DNA from: Sphingomonas sp.
GTDB lineage: Bacteria; Pseudomonadota; Alphaproteobacteria; Sphingomonadales; Sphingomonadaceae
Length of the DNA stretch: 64,000 nt
Reading direction: 5' to 3'
Assembly (NCBI RefSeq): GCF_025353885.1
Contig: NZ_JANXNX010000070.1
Span: 1-64,000 of the forward strand
The position numbers and the translations under genes were made by a program. The notes beneath the pieces are model-generated. The model saw nothing but the letters and a program-made list of their open reading frames with translations, was not told the origin of the DNA and did not search any database. Positions 39,760-49,568 of this stretch are shown piece after piece (within the stretch, counting starts at the first letter, position 1; each line of letters starts with the position of its first letter).

Positions 39760-41661
39760 TCAGTGAACCCCCGGGCCGGCAAGTTCTGGAGTCCCGGTAA
39801 TCTCGCGCGGCGTCGCACTTTTTCCACGCGTCGAGGCCGGTCGTTGGAGCGCCGCAAGCACTTGCTGATATTCGCCGAACATACTCATTGTCCCGTTCAC
39901 GAGCAGGAGCAACCGCGTCGCATTGGAAAGCAGTTGTGCGCGGTGCGTCACCATGAGCACGGTTGCCCCGCGCGCCCGCACCGTACCGATCGCCTGCGTC
40001 AAAGCATTTTCGCCATCGGCATCGAGCGCCGAATTGGGCTCGTCCAGAACGAACAAGACCGGATCGCCATAGATCGCGCGCGCCAGCGCGACGCGCTGTC
40101 GCTGGCCGGTCGATAATTCCTCCCCGCCCCAGCCAATCCGTCGGTCATACCCACCGGGCAGAGCCACGATCAGCTGATGGACACCGGCAATTTCGGCGGC
40201 TTTCAATATCGCAGCCGTCACGGCTTCGGGTGCATCGCCCCGTGCCAAGGCGAAACGTGAGATATTTTCGGCAATAGTTCCGGGCAGCAAAGCAGCGTCC
40301 TGCGGCAAATAGCCGATATGGAGCGCCAGCCGTTCGGCTTCCCAGTCCAGCATGTCGGCCCCGTCGATGCGGACCATTCCGTGATCGGGCGTCAACGCAC
40401 CGGCGATCACGCGCGCCAACATGGATTTTCCCGCACCCGAAGGGCCGATGATTCCGATCAACTCGCCCGGTTCGACATCGAAACTTATGTCGGCGAGCAG
40501 CGGACTGCCGCCAGGGTCGGGAGCATCCACACCCATGTCGCGCACCGACAAAGCACCATTCGGGACGGGAAGTTCGAACCGCTGCCCGGCAGGACAGATT
40601 GCAGGTGCATCGGTCAAAAGCGTGCCAAGCGACTGGATCGCTTGTCGGGCTTGTGTGATGCTTGCCCAGCTGCCGACCAGCGCCTCGATCGGCTGCAACG
40701 CGCGTCCCAGCAGCACCGACGAAGCAATGATACTACCGGCGGAAATTTGGTCCAGCACCGCCAGCCAGGCGCCAAGGCCAAGAGCAAGCGATTGCAACAA
40801 CAGTCGACAAAACTTGACTGCCGAGGCGTAACGACCGTTCTCGACCTGCTGATACATGGTCAAATGCAGGCCCCGCTCGCGTTCCGCCCGCAGGCGACCG
40901 ACGGTCGCTTTGCGCATCCCCAGCGCCCGGATCACTTCGGCGCGTTGGGCGATCCGCTCCTGCGCGGCGTAGGCGTTGCCCATGGCTTGCAATGCCACCA
41001 GGCCCGTCGCGCGATTGGCGCGCTCGTTCGCAAGGGTAATGCCGAGCAGGATGAACGAGGCGACCGCGGCCAGCAGGCCGATCGCTGGATGCACCAGAAA
41101 AGCAACGAGAATATACACCGGAGTCCACGGAATATCGAACAGCGCAATCGCCGATGTTCCGGCAACGGCCTGGCGCAGATTGTCGAATTCGCGCATTGCC
41201 TGTCGCGGTGCCCGACCCGCCAACCCCGCATCGCGGCGGTTCATGGTGTGATCGAGGATGGTCTGGGCCAGCTGATTGTCCAGCCGCACGCTCGCCCGCA
41301 GCATGACGCGACTTCGCAAAGCGTCGAGTGCCACCAGCGTTGCCAGCGCAAACGCGATCAAGACAGTCAACCAGATCAGTGTCGTCGTGCCCTGGGTCGG
41401 TACGACGCGGTCATAGACCTGCATCATGTAAATCGTCGGCGCGAGATACAGGATGTTCACCAGTGCGCTCAGCGCCGCGGCCAGCCGGAAATGGTCGCGA
41501 CACGAAGCAACTGCCGCATCGAGTGCCGGCGGTACGGAAACTCCGAAAAGTCGCACTATTCGGACACCCGTGGCATCGTCAGCGCGCAGCAGTAGTGGAA
41601 AGGCGGTCGGCGATGGTGCATTCACCCTGATAGATGTGCTGCAGGTCCATCGATGCGGCAT
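39760..41661 (-). CDS. Type I secretion ABC transporter, permease/ATPase (PrsD-like, no C39 domain); true start uncertain (GTG at 41625 possible)
   Basis: YLAPTIYMMQVYDRVVPTQGTTTLIWLT; Walker A IGPSGAGKSMLARVIAG; LSTGQRQRVALARAIYGDPVLFVLDEPNSALD. Confidence 0.92.
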   Translation of the reverse strand: MPHRWTCSTSIRVNAPSPTAFPLLLRADDATGVRIVRLFGVSVPPALDAAVASCRDHFRLAAALSALVNILYLAPTIYMMQVYDRVVPTQGTTTLIWLTVLIAFALATLVALDALRSRVMLRASVRLDNQLAQTILDHTMNRRDAGLAGRAPRQAMREFDNLRQAVAGTSAIALFDIPWTPVYILVAFLVHPAIGLLAAVASFILLGITLANERANRATGLVALQAMGNAYAAQERIAQRAEVIRALGMRKATVGRLRAERERGLHLTMYQQVENGRYASAVKFCRLLLQSLALGLGAWLAVLDQISAGSIIASSVLLGRALQPIEALVGSWASITQARQAIQSLGTLLTDAPAICPAGQRFELPVPNGALSVRDMGVDAPDPGGSPLLADISFDVEPGELIGIIGPSGAGKSMLARVIAGALTPDHGMVRIDGADMLDWEAERLALHIGYLPQDAALLPGTIAENISRFALARGDAPEAVTAAILKAAEIAGVHQLIVALPGGYDRRIGWGGEELSTGQRQRVALARAIYGDPVLFVLDEPNSALDADGENALTQAIGTVRARGATVLMVTHRAQLLSNATRLLLLVNGTMSMFGEYQQVLAALQRPASTRGKSATPREITGTPELAGPGVH

Positions 41662-42148
41662 CCCTTACCCGCGTCATGAACAGGTGGGCGCGCCCGGCAG
41701 CGGGGTCGATCGGATCGATGATGATCATGCGCGACCATGACGAACCGACAACAGCCGACAGCATCTCGACACGCGTGGGCCAAAGGTCCACGACCCGGTT
41801 GAAAGTCAGAACGACCCCGGTCGTCAGGCCATCGGCGTCCAACAAAACCCTTGTGCGGGCATCCACGGGATCCGGGGCATCGGTCGGATCCGGCAATTCC
41901 CCCCGATGGACCGGGATCGGCGGCAGGCGAAGCACAAACTTGTGACGACCTTCCGAAATGATGTCGGCGGTCGTTTGCGGTTTGCCGGGGTCGATGTTGG
42001 TCGAGCGCCCCAGAATGCACGTCAGGTACCGGTCGGGCAGCATTGCACCCGCGACACTGGCTCCTTTTACAGCCGCGCTCGCCTGTGGCGAATAAACACT
42101 GAGCGCCAGCATCGCTGCCAACAGCACTGTCGGAACAGATTGTTTCAC
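41579..42148 (-). CDS. Uncharacterised secreted protein upstream of T1SS genes
   Basis: Likely GTG start VKQSVPTVLLAAMLALSVYSPQASA signal peptide with AAGGG RBS; one pair of conserved-looking Cys; no family recognised. Confidence 0.65.
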   Translation of the reverse strand: MKQSVPTVLLAAMLALSVYSPQASAAVKGASVAGAMLPDRYLTCILGRSTNIDPGKPQTTADIISEGRHKFVLRLPPIPVHRGELPDPTDAPDPVDARTRVLLDADGLTTGVVLTFNRVVDLWPTRVEMLSAVVGSSWSRMIIIDPIDPAAGRAHLFMTRVRDAASMDLQHIYQGECTIADRLSTTAAR

Positions 42149-42243
42149 GAAAAGCCCTTGGTGTTGCCAACGAGAACAGGAGATCATCAGACCAAACCCG
42201 TCCATAGTATCTACGGCAAGTTGCCCTCAGCAGCAAGTCAGAA

Positions 42244-42294
42244 TGTTCGCGATTGTGTCATCATAATGTAATGAATTGTTCGCAGTTATGTCAT
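42244..42294. promoter_or_regulatory. Imperfect 18-bp direct repeat pair, 33-bp period
   Basis: TGTTCGCGATTGTGTCAT (42244-42261) and TGTTCGCAGTTATGTCAT (42277-42294), 15/18 identical, in the AT-rich intergenic region upstream of the 41579-42148 gene. Confidence 0.5.
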
Positions 42295-42367
42295 TTAGAA
42301 AGTAATGTTGAAGTGACTAACACGCACTTCAAAATCTATACTTGTTATGTGGCGGGCCCGAATAGTT

Positions 42368-43786
42368 TTAGCCAGTCGCCAGCAGTTCCTTTTTTTCAAA
42401 ATTTCCCGAAAAATGCTGGGTCCCTGAAACCCGGCGCAACCCTAGTGCGATGCCGACCATCAGGCCCCAGTTCAGGCCGGGATCGGGCGACGGTGCCGAA
42501 ACGAACGACGGGATCGACATCGCTACCACAGTCCAGGTCGCGGCGGCACCGACGTCGATGCGTGCGTCGCCCGTGCGCAGATAGGTCGACTGCTTCAGGG
42601 GCTTCAGCACGCGCAAGGTCTGAGCAGCAAATGTTGCCACGCCGATGACGCCCATCGAACCCAAGATCGCCGTCCCGAGACTGGATGATCGAAAGCTGCC
42701 GACGCCGACGCCAAGCCCGCCCGAGATCCAGAATGCCTCGATCCCTTGTTTGGCCCACATGATCCGGACCAGCGCCGATTCGGACTCCGATTTGTTGACC
42801 ACCATCATGCGGTAAACCAGGTCGACAATCTTGAGGGACTCGGGGCGAACAACGAACAGCGACAGAATGGCAACCGCCGCACAAAGGACGCCGAGCATAA
42901 TTGCGACCAGGTTCGTCAACGGGATCGTTCCGGGAAACAATATTTTTCGAAGCAACAGGATCGCAGCGTAACCGGCGAGGCCGACATAGGCCGTGGTTGA
43001 CGTCGACACGACGAGCGCCAGCACCAGCACCAGCGACGCACTCCCCGTCCAGCGCCGGTCAATACCCCGCAGCCACATTTCGGTGGCGAAGACGAAGTAG
43101 ACGAACCCATAAGCCGCGAAATTCGATGCCTCGGCGAAAATGCCGTTCATCCTGGCCAGGCCACCGATCTCCTGATCGACCTGGTTATACAGGGCGTTGC
43201 GAAAGAAATCGAAAACCGCCGTCAAGGGTGTCCCCGTCGCCGCAATGCCGACAAACCCGAGCGTTGCATGCGTGATCCCGACAACCGCCCCTGCCCGCGC
43301 AACGCGGGCTTCGGCACCACGGGACTGCACCGCGACGAAGGCGCAGACGGCACCCAGCATTGTTGTGAACAGATAGCCTGCTGACGTCAGATTTTGCGGT
43401 GTGAAGGACAGTGGGATCGTCGCAAAGGGGTCAGGCGTGAATACCGGCCGCAAGGGCGCGACGTCCATTGCGCCTGCAAAGATGATCGGCAGCACCAGCG
43501 CGCCAGCCACCCCATAAATCACGAAAAGCAGCAGCGGCAAATTGGCATCCAGCGCCGTACGCAATGCTCCATTCGGACGATGGGTCGGCATTATACAACG
43601 GATGGTCAGCAACAGCACCGCTTCGATCGATGGCAGCACCGATGACCCGGTTGACAGATAGAATGCCGCCGATCCGCCGAGTAACGTCGTCATCATGACA
43701 AAAACCAGCATCGTCAGCATCGAAGCGCGCAGCATCAGAATGCCACCTATGAGCGCAACCAGCACGCCGAAGATCGTGATTGTCAT
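42368..43786 (-). CDS. O-antigen ligase/polymerase-like (Wzy-type) membrane protein
   Basis: 472 aa, many TMs; ...NALYNQVDQEIGGLARMNGIFAEASNFAAYGFVYFVF...FWISGGLGVGVGSFRSSSLGTAILGSMGVIG typical of EPS polymerases. Confidence 0.82.
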   Translation of the reverse strand: MTITIFGVLVALIGGILMLRASMLTMLVFVMMTTLLGGSAAFYLSTGSSVLPSIEAVLLLTIRCIMPTHRPNGALRTALDANLPLLLFVIYGVAGALVLPIIFAGAMDVAPLRPVFTPDPFATIPLSFTPQNLTSAGYLFTTMLGAVCAFVAVQSRGAEARVARAGAVVGITHATLGFVGIAATGTPLTAVFDFFRNALYNQVDQEIGGLARMNGIFAEASNFAAYGFVYFVFATEMWLRGIDRRWTGSASLVLVLALVVSTSTTAYVGLAGYAAILLLRKILFPGTIPLTNLVAIMLGVLCAAVAILSLFVVRPESLKIVDLVYRMMVVNKSESESALVRIMWAKQGIEAFWISGGLGVGVGSFRSSSLGTAILGSMGVIGVATFAAQTLRVLKPLKQSTYLRTGDARIDVGAAATWTVVAMSIPSFVSAPSPDPGLNWGLMVGIALGLRRVSGTQHFSGNFEKKELLATG

Positions 43787-43804
43787 TGCTGCGCGCTCAT
43801 CGAC

Positions 43805-44917
43805 TCAGAAACCGGCTGCGCTTGCGACGGCGGCTCGAAAGCCCTCGTCGAAGCGTTCCGGAGCGAACCGCGCTGCATTGGCAACCGCGCGTTGCGGGTC
43901 AAAGTCGGGTAGCCAACGTTCGAAATCCTCGACCGCCGCGCACAAGGCATCGGGGGTTTGTTCGTCGAAGAAAATGCCCGTTTCGCGCGGGATGATGGAA
44001 TCGGTTACGCCCCCTCGCCCGAACGCGATGACGGGTCGCCCGCTGGCGTTGGCCTCCACCGGGACAATCCCGAAATCCTCCTCGGGCGTGAACACCAGCG
44101 CGCGGCAATTGGCATAAGCGTTTTTAAGTTCAGCGTAGCTCAACCGTGCCCTGAACGTGATGTTCGGCTTGGCCAGGCGTGCCAGTTCACTCGCCTGCGG
44201 ACCGTCCCCCACGACGGTCAGCGGCAAACCCAGCCGATTAAAAGCCTCGATTGCCAACGCCGCGCGTTTATAGGGTCGCAATTGGCTGACCCACAGATAA
44301 CCGGGGCCGACATCACGGGAGACCGAAAACTCGCTGACCGCGACCGACGGGTGGACAACTGTCGAATCGCGTCGCCACGCGCGCTGGATGCGTTGCTGGA
44401 TAAAGGATGAATTGGCGACAAAGGCATCGACACGGGCCGCCGATGTCACGTCCCATTGTCGCAACCGGCTGAACAGAACGGGCATCACCGTCCGGGACGC
44501 CCAGCCCGCCGTTTCAAGATATTCGTGGTAATGGTCCCACAAATACCTCATCGGCGAATGACAGTAGCAGAGGTGCAAAGCATCGGGCGCGGCGATGACG
44601 CCCTTGGCGGGTCCGGATTCACTGCTGATGACTAGGTCATAACCGCGCAGGTCGAGCTGTTCGAGCGCCAGCGGCATCAGCGGCAGGTATTTTTGATAGT
44701 GCCGCCGTGCTCCGGGCAGCTGGTCGATGAAACTGGTCTTGACGACGCGCTCGCGGATGACTTGCGACACGGCCGCCGGATCATAGACGTGGGTGAAGAT
44801 GTCCGCCTGCGGATAAAGGTGGAGCAGGCGCTCGAGCACACGCTCGCCGCCGCGCATTCCGACCAGCCAATAGTGCACAATGGCAACGCGCTTGAACGGC
44901 GCGGTCCGCGCGGTCAT
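43805..44917 (-). CDS. Glycosyltransferase family 4
   Basis: VAIVHYWLVGMRGGERVLERLLHLYPQADIFTHVYD...LHLCYCHSPMRYLWDHYHEYL...FTPEEDFGIVPVEANASGRPVIAFGRGGVTDSI. Confidence 0.94.
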   Translation of the reverse strand: MTARTAPFKRVAIVHYWLVGMRGGERVLERLLHLYPQADIFTHVYDPAAVSQVIRERVVKTSFIDQLPGARRHYQKYLPLMPLALEQLDLRGYDLVISSESGPAKGVIAAPDALHLCYCHSPMRYLWDHYHEYLETAGWASRTVMPVLFSRLRQWDVTSAARVDAFVANSSFIQQRIQRAWRRDSTVVHPSVAVSEFSVSRDVGPGYLWVSQLRPYKRAALAIEAFNRLGLPLTVVGDGPQASELARLAKPNITFRARLSYAELKNAYANCRALVFTPEEDFGIVPVEANASGRPVIAFGRGGVTDSIIPRETGIFFDEQTPDALCAAVEDFERWLPDFDPQRAVANAARFAPERFDEGFRAAVASAAGF

Positions 44918-47145
44918 GCGGGCTTGCTGGTGTAATAATTCTTGTTGCTCTTGGCGAAGATCTGCGGATCGCCGTCGCCGAAGCGCAACCGCTGGCGCAG
45001 GTCGATACCGTTGAGCACAATACCAAGATCACCGATCGCCTGAAGCGGCAACATTTTCAGCGCGGCGCGGACCATCCGGTCGCTCGTCGCCCGCCACCGC
45101 GTCACGACGATGACATTGTCGGCGAGAGTCACGATTTCCCGCGTTTCGGCGATCGGCAGGATGGGCGCGCAATCGAGGATCACCACGTCGAACCGCTCAC
45201 GAAGCAGCGCGACAAGGCGGTGCAGCTTGCCTTTTTCCAGCAACCGGGTGCCCCCTTCGAACGGCGTCGTGATGCCGAACAGGGTGGCCCCGCCGAGTTG
45301 CGGCAACGGCGGGAACAGTTCCAGCGGTGCGACCCCGGCAAAGAGTTCGAGCAGGCCCGGCTGGCCAGCTTCGGCACCACAGGTGATGCTGAGGTTGCGC
45401 CGGATAACGTCGCAATCGATGATCGCCACTTTTTCATGCGCCATGGCCGCGACCCGCGCCAGGCAGGCGGCAATCGTGGTCTTGCCCTCGTCCGGGGACG
45501 CCGAGGTGACGGCGATCACCTGGTTGCGACTGTTGGTCGACTGACGGCTGGCGGCAAGGATACTGCGGATCGATTCGGTGAATGCGCCGCCCGGATGCGC
45601 CTCGATCGCCGCCAGCGGCAAATCGCCATGGGTCGGCAGCGATCGCAGCAAGGGGATGGAGCCGAGACAGCGGACGAGCAGGCGATGCTCCACCTCCTCC
45701 GCCGTCGTGAAGCCCGCATAGGCACCCTCGACCGCGATTGCTGTTGCGGTACCGACGAGCGCGCCGATCAGGAATCCGAGAAGTAGATTGAGCACCAGGT
45801 TTGGACTGCTGGGGCTGTCTGGAACGGCGGCTCCCGACAACAAACTCGAATTGGCCTGCTCTGCCCCCGACCGCGCGACGAACTCTTTGTAACGGTTCAG
45901 ATAACTGTCGTAGAGCGCCTGCGAAGCCGTGGCCCGCCGCTCAAGATCGTCAAGGTCGACGAGCGCGCGATTGTTGCGATCCAGTTTGCTGGAAGCACCC
46001 CCAAGACTCCCCGCCAGCGAACCGAGCCGTGCCGAAGAAGCCTGGGCCTGCGCTTGCAGAGTACGGATGGCGCGCCCGACTTCATTTCTGATCTGCCCAT
46101 CGATGTCGTCGAGCTGCTGCTTGGCCGACACGAGATCGGGATGCGACGGCAAATATTTTTCGGACAATTCGGCAACGCGCACGCTGAGCGCGGCGCGCTG
46201 GCCACGCAGGGCGATGACCACCGCCGACGTCGCGGAATCACCCGCCCCGCCGCCATTCCGCGCCGCCGCAAGGCGCGCCGCGTCCTGCGTCGCCTCTGCA
46301 CGGGCGATCGCAACCTGTTGATTATAGGCGGAAATCTCTTGCTCGGTTAGCGACGTTCCCGACTTGCTCTGCAGGCTGTTCGAAATCCGATATTGCTGGA
46401 CCGCGCGGAAGTCGTTCTGCGCCGTGACCCGCAGTGCTTCCATCCGATTGCGGAGGATGCCGACGGCGTTCTGCGTGCCCGCGACCTTTGTCGCGACCTG
46501 GTCGTTCGCGTAAATCCGGGCATAGCCGTTGGCGATTCGGGCCGCGAGCACGGGGTCGCCGTTGGTCGCGCTCAGCCGCAGCGCAAACGAATTGCCCACG
46601 CGCTTGACAGTAAGCCCGCCCTGAAGCTGGTCGATCGCGGCCTCGCGCAATTTGGGTGCCGTCATCGCGGCCGAACCCGACGACGCCGACGCCAGCCCAA
46701 CCGATCGCAAGAGCCCGTTGATCCGCCCGGTCCCGGTAAGCTGGGCAACGAAGTCCTGATCCCTGGCGAGCGCAAGCTGGTCAAAGACCTTGCCGGTCAG
46801 ATCGCGTGACTGGATGAACTGGATTTCGGTTTCGACCTGCTCCGATCCGCGTGGACGGTTGTCGGCCGCAGGATCGGTGCTGGGCGTGATGGTTTCCGCG
46901 GTGGGTTTCAGGAGGATGTCGGCGTTTGCGGTGTAAAGGCGCTGCGCGTTCTGGGTGATCAGCACCGCCAGCAAGAGGCAGATGCCGATGATCGTGGCAA
47001 TCATCAAGATCTGGCGGCGAATCAGCGAAAGCAAGGCACGCAGATTCAGGCGATCGCTGTCTCCGTCGGCCGCAAACTGCAGGGCAAGCGGCGTCGGCGG
47101 GCGCCCTGCCAGTTCGTTACCCTGATATTTCGATGGAAGATTCAC
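44914..47145 (-). CDS. Wzc/GumC-family polysaccharide co-polymerase with BY-kinase domain
   Basis: Two TMs flanking coiled-coil (Wzz-like); VTSASPDEGKTTIAACLARVAA Walker A; VAIIDCDVIRRNLS Walker A'; FDVVILDCAPILPIAETREI Walker B; C-terminal ...NKNYYTSKPA. Confidence 0.93.
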   Translation of the reverse strand: MNLPSKYQGNELAGRPPTPLALQFAADGDSDRLNLRALLSLIRRQILMIATIIGICLLLAVLITQNAQRLYTANADILLKPTAETITPSTDPAADNRPRGSEQVETEIQFIQSRDLTGKVFDQLALARDQDFVAQLTGTGRINGLLRSVGLASASSGSAAMTAPKLREAAIDQLQGGLTVKRVGNSFALRLSATNGDPVLAARIANGYARIYANDQVATKVAGTQNAVGILRNRMEALRVTAQNDFRAVQQYRISNSLQSKSGTSLTEQEISAYNQQVAIARAEATQDAARLAAARNGGGAGDSATSAVVIALRGQRAALSVRVAELSEKYLPSHPDLVSAKQQLDDIDGQIRNEVGRAIRTLQAQAQASSARLGSLAGSLGGASSKLDRNNRALVDLDDLERRATASQALYDSYLNRYKEFVARSGAEQANSSLLSGAAVPDSPSSPNLVLNLLLGFLIGALVGTATAIAVEGAYAGFTTAEEVEHRLLVRCLGSIPLLRSLPTHGDLPLAAIEAHPGGAFTESIRSILAASRQSTNSRNQVIAVTSASPDEGKTTIAACLARVAAMAHEKVAIIDCDVIRRNLSITCGAEAGQPGLLELFAGVAPLELFPPLPQLGGATLFGITTPFEGGTRLLEKGKLHRLVALLRERFDVVILDCAPILPIAETREIVTLADNVIVVTRWRATSDRMVRAALKMLPLQAIGDLGIVLNGIDLRQRLRFGDGDPQIFAKSNKNYYTSKPA

Positions 47146-47191
47146 TGCTTCACCCTTCAGTCTTTACACGACGCATCGGCCAAGCGGCGCG

Positions 47192-48469
47192 TCATAGATT
47201 GCCCGTCAGTGCCACGCCGAGCGAAACACTGTGAAAACCACTCAATCGTTTGCTGTCCGAACTGCTTTTGCCCTGGAGCCGACCATAGGCCGAGGCTGAG
47301 AGGTGCGGGCCAAAGCTGTAGCGACCCGTCAATACTGTCGTGTCGGTCGTCGTCCGCAGGCTCAATTCGCGAAAATTGTCCCGCTCACGGTCCACCGCCA
47401 GGCTGAATCGCAAGGCGCGCAGCGGGTCGTAATAAATGTTCAGACCGGCATTTCGGCGATCGATGCCGGCGACCGTCGTCAACCCGGAATTGACGATATC
47501 GCGTCCTGCCTGAACCCGGATGCTCAGCAGCGCCGTCGGATACCAGTCGACCGTCGCGTCATAGGTGAAACCGCTCAAGTTCTTGAACTGAGGATTGCCG
47601 TAACGCTGGCCGCGATATCCGAGCCCGATTTCACCGATGATAAGCCCGTTAATCTCTGCTCGCGCACCGGCCAGCAACGCATATCGGCTAGCGTCGCGGC
47701 TGATCGCGGGATTTGAACCGAGCGAGTTGGTTTTCGTAGCCGACCCCGCCACGAATACCGAAAGCGTAGGAGCAATCGCCAGATTGGCGCGCGGCGCGAT
47801 CGAAATTGCGCGGGTGTCGCGGAACGACTGGTCCAGCAACCCGCCCCGTGTCAGCTTTAGCGGCTGATAGGTCCTCTGGACAACGCTTCCCGTCGTTGAC
47901 ACACCGATCCGGCCGAAATCGCTGCGTGCGGTCCACGAGGCGCGCAACAGCCGCAGCTCGGCTGGACCCGCCCCGATCACATTGGTCCCGGACGAACCGC
48001 GTGTCTCGATATCGCGCGCATATTGTGTTGCCCAGATTCCCTCGGCACCGTCACCGAATTCCAGCCGCCCGCCATAAATAAGGTCGATGGTCTCGCTGTT
48101 TTCGGACATGAGCTTGGTAAAGCGGCGGATGTTGGCCCGCGCTGAAAACGTGGCGCTATGGGGCCCGAAACTTCCCAGGATCCGGAACGATGGTGCGATG
48201 GCAAAGACTGCATCACTCTTCCTCTTGTCCGCGGTATTGAAAACATTCGATTCGAAACCGGCCTGCGTGGTGACTCGCAGGTCAGCGATCAACGGTCCCA
48301 GGACGACGGGCCTTGGTTCATATTGGGGCTCGAGCCGAGCGCCGGCGACGTCGCTCCTGAACAGTATACCGTCACCGCCCGACATGATCTGAGCACGCGC
48401 CGATCCAGCGGTCGCAAAGCCAATAAGCATGAGCAATGCTTTGGGTGCTGGCCTTGAAAACGCTCGCAT
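47192..48469 (-). CDS. Outer-membrane beta-barrel protein (BBP2_2-like)
   Basis: Signal peptide ...IGFATAGSARAQ; VTTQAGFESNVFNTADKRKSDAVFAIAPSF; amphipathic strands to ...VSLGVALTGNL. Confidence 0.78.
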   Translation of the reverse strand: MRAFSRPAPKALLMLIGFATAGSARAQIMSGGDGILFRSDVAGARLEPQYEPRPVVLGPLIADLRVTTQAGFESNVFNTADKRKSDAVFAIAPSFRILGSFGPHSATFSARANIRRFTKLMSENSETIDLIYGGRLEFGDGAEGIWATQYARDIETRGSSGTNVIGAGPAELRLLRASWTARSDFGRIGVSTTGSVVQRTYQPLKLTRGGLLDQSFRDTRAISIAPRANLAIAPTLSVFVAGSATKTNSLGSNPAISRDASRYALLAGARAEINGLIIGEIGLGYRGQRYGNPQFKNLSGFTYDATVDWYPTALLSIRVQAGRDIVNSGLTTVAGIDRRNAGLNIYYDPLRALRFSLAVDRERDNFRELSLRTTTDTTVLTGRYSFGPHLSASAYGRLQGKSSSDSKRLSGFHSVSLGVALTGNL

Positions 48470-48505
48470 CGATGGCTGATCCCGGAACCCCGCAGACCAG
48501 ACGCG

Positions 48506-49402
48506 CTAGTCTCCGAGCCCCCGTTCGGCCTGTAATATGACGTTAATGTTACGAGCGCGCCGCTGAAGAAGATGTTTCCAGTAAACCGCGACGCTGCGGG
48601 CGCGCTGGCGTGGACCCGCGCCACTGCCGATTACGAACACCAGCCGCAACGCCGACAGCAGAAATTTCCAGCGTCGCTGTTCAAGGACACCGTCGCGGCG
48701 GACGCCCGAATAGGGAACGCAGCTTAGCCAGGGCAGGCGAAACCGGTCGAGTACGGCGTAGATGTCGTCCTCATAGCATTTGCCGCCCGTGAACCCGTTG
48801 GCAGCCTTGGCGGCGCCGACCGGACGGGTGTGCCAGACTGGAACATCGTCGATCACCGCGAAATCTGTCGGCGCGGCCGCAACAAGGTTGCACCAGACCA
48901 GATCGATCCCGCTTTCATAGCCCATGGCGTACAGCGGGCGAATCGCCTGGAATGTGGACTGGCTGAATACCGGGCACATCATCTCGACATAATTCACATG
49001 GCGCAGGCGAAATGCCGGATCGCGCAACAGGCAGGCATAGGTAAAGTGGCTCGCCGTCGTCAGCGCAGGCTGGGCGATCTTGAAGTCGTGCTCGTGGATG
49101 ATCGCAAATAGCCGGTTAAGCGCATCACCGTCGATCGACAGGTCATCATCGAACACCGCAACATGGTCATATTGTTTGATATGGTCAGCATGAGCATCAA
49201 ACAGCGCCGCATAGCCTGCGACCTTGCTGCCTGGACGGTGTTCAAACCACATGTTGTCCAGGCCGGGGTCGGCAACCCGGGCATCATAGGCCGACAGCAG
49301 CACGTCGAACCGCCGCCCCGACGCGGACGTCAGCCATTCGGAGTGCAGGCTGTTCCGCCCGACGCGCGCTATCAGCAGATACGGGTTCGACGGGTTCGGC
49401 AT
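48506..49402 (-). CDS. DUF707-like putative glycosyltransferase
   Basis: MPNPSNPYLLIARVGRNSLHSEWL...HIKQYDHVAVFDDDLSIDGDALNRLFAIIHEHDFKIAQPALT...SGIDLVWCNLV. Confidence 0.75.
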   Translation of the reverse strand: MPNPSNPYLLIARVGRNSLHSEWLTSASGRRFDVLLSAYDARVADPGLDNMWFEHRPGSKVAGYAALFDAHADHIKQYDHVAVFDDDLSIDGDALNRLFAIIHEHDFKIAQPALTTASHFTYACLLRDPAFRLRHVNYVEMMCPVFSQSTFQAIRPLYAMGYESGIDLVWCNLVAAAPTDFAVIDDVPVWHTRPVGAAKAANGFTGGKCYEDDIYAVLDRFRLPWLSCVPYSGVRRDGVLEQRRWKFLLSALRLVFVIGSGAGPRQRARSVAVYWKHLLQRRARNINVILQAERGLGD

Positions 49403-49481
49403 GGCCGGGCCGATAGGGGACAACGCGCGCGCTCGCCAATGCTTTCGTGGCCGACCCGACAAAGACCCGTCACCTCAAACC

Positions 49482-49509
49482 CGTCACCCCGGCCTTCGCC
49501 GGGGTGACG
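49482..49509. repeat. REP-like palindrome
   Basis: Perfect inverted repeat CGTCACCCCGGC-cttc-GCCGGGGTGACG (12-bp arms) in the divergent spacer. Confidence 0.85.
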
Positions 49510-49568
49510 ATCGATGGGCGCAGGCTTGCCTGGAGGATTTTTCACGAATCGTTGCGGAGGGGACTGCT

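Noticed and set aside
40318-41595. 425-aa plus-strand ORF antisense to the T1SS ABC gene (and 38457-39527 antisense to hlyD-like)
   Set aside because: Composition and lack of motifs indicate shadow ORFs.
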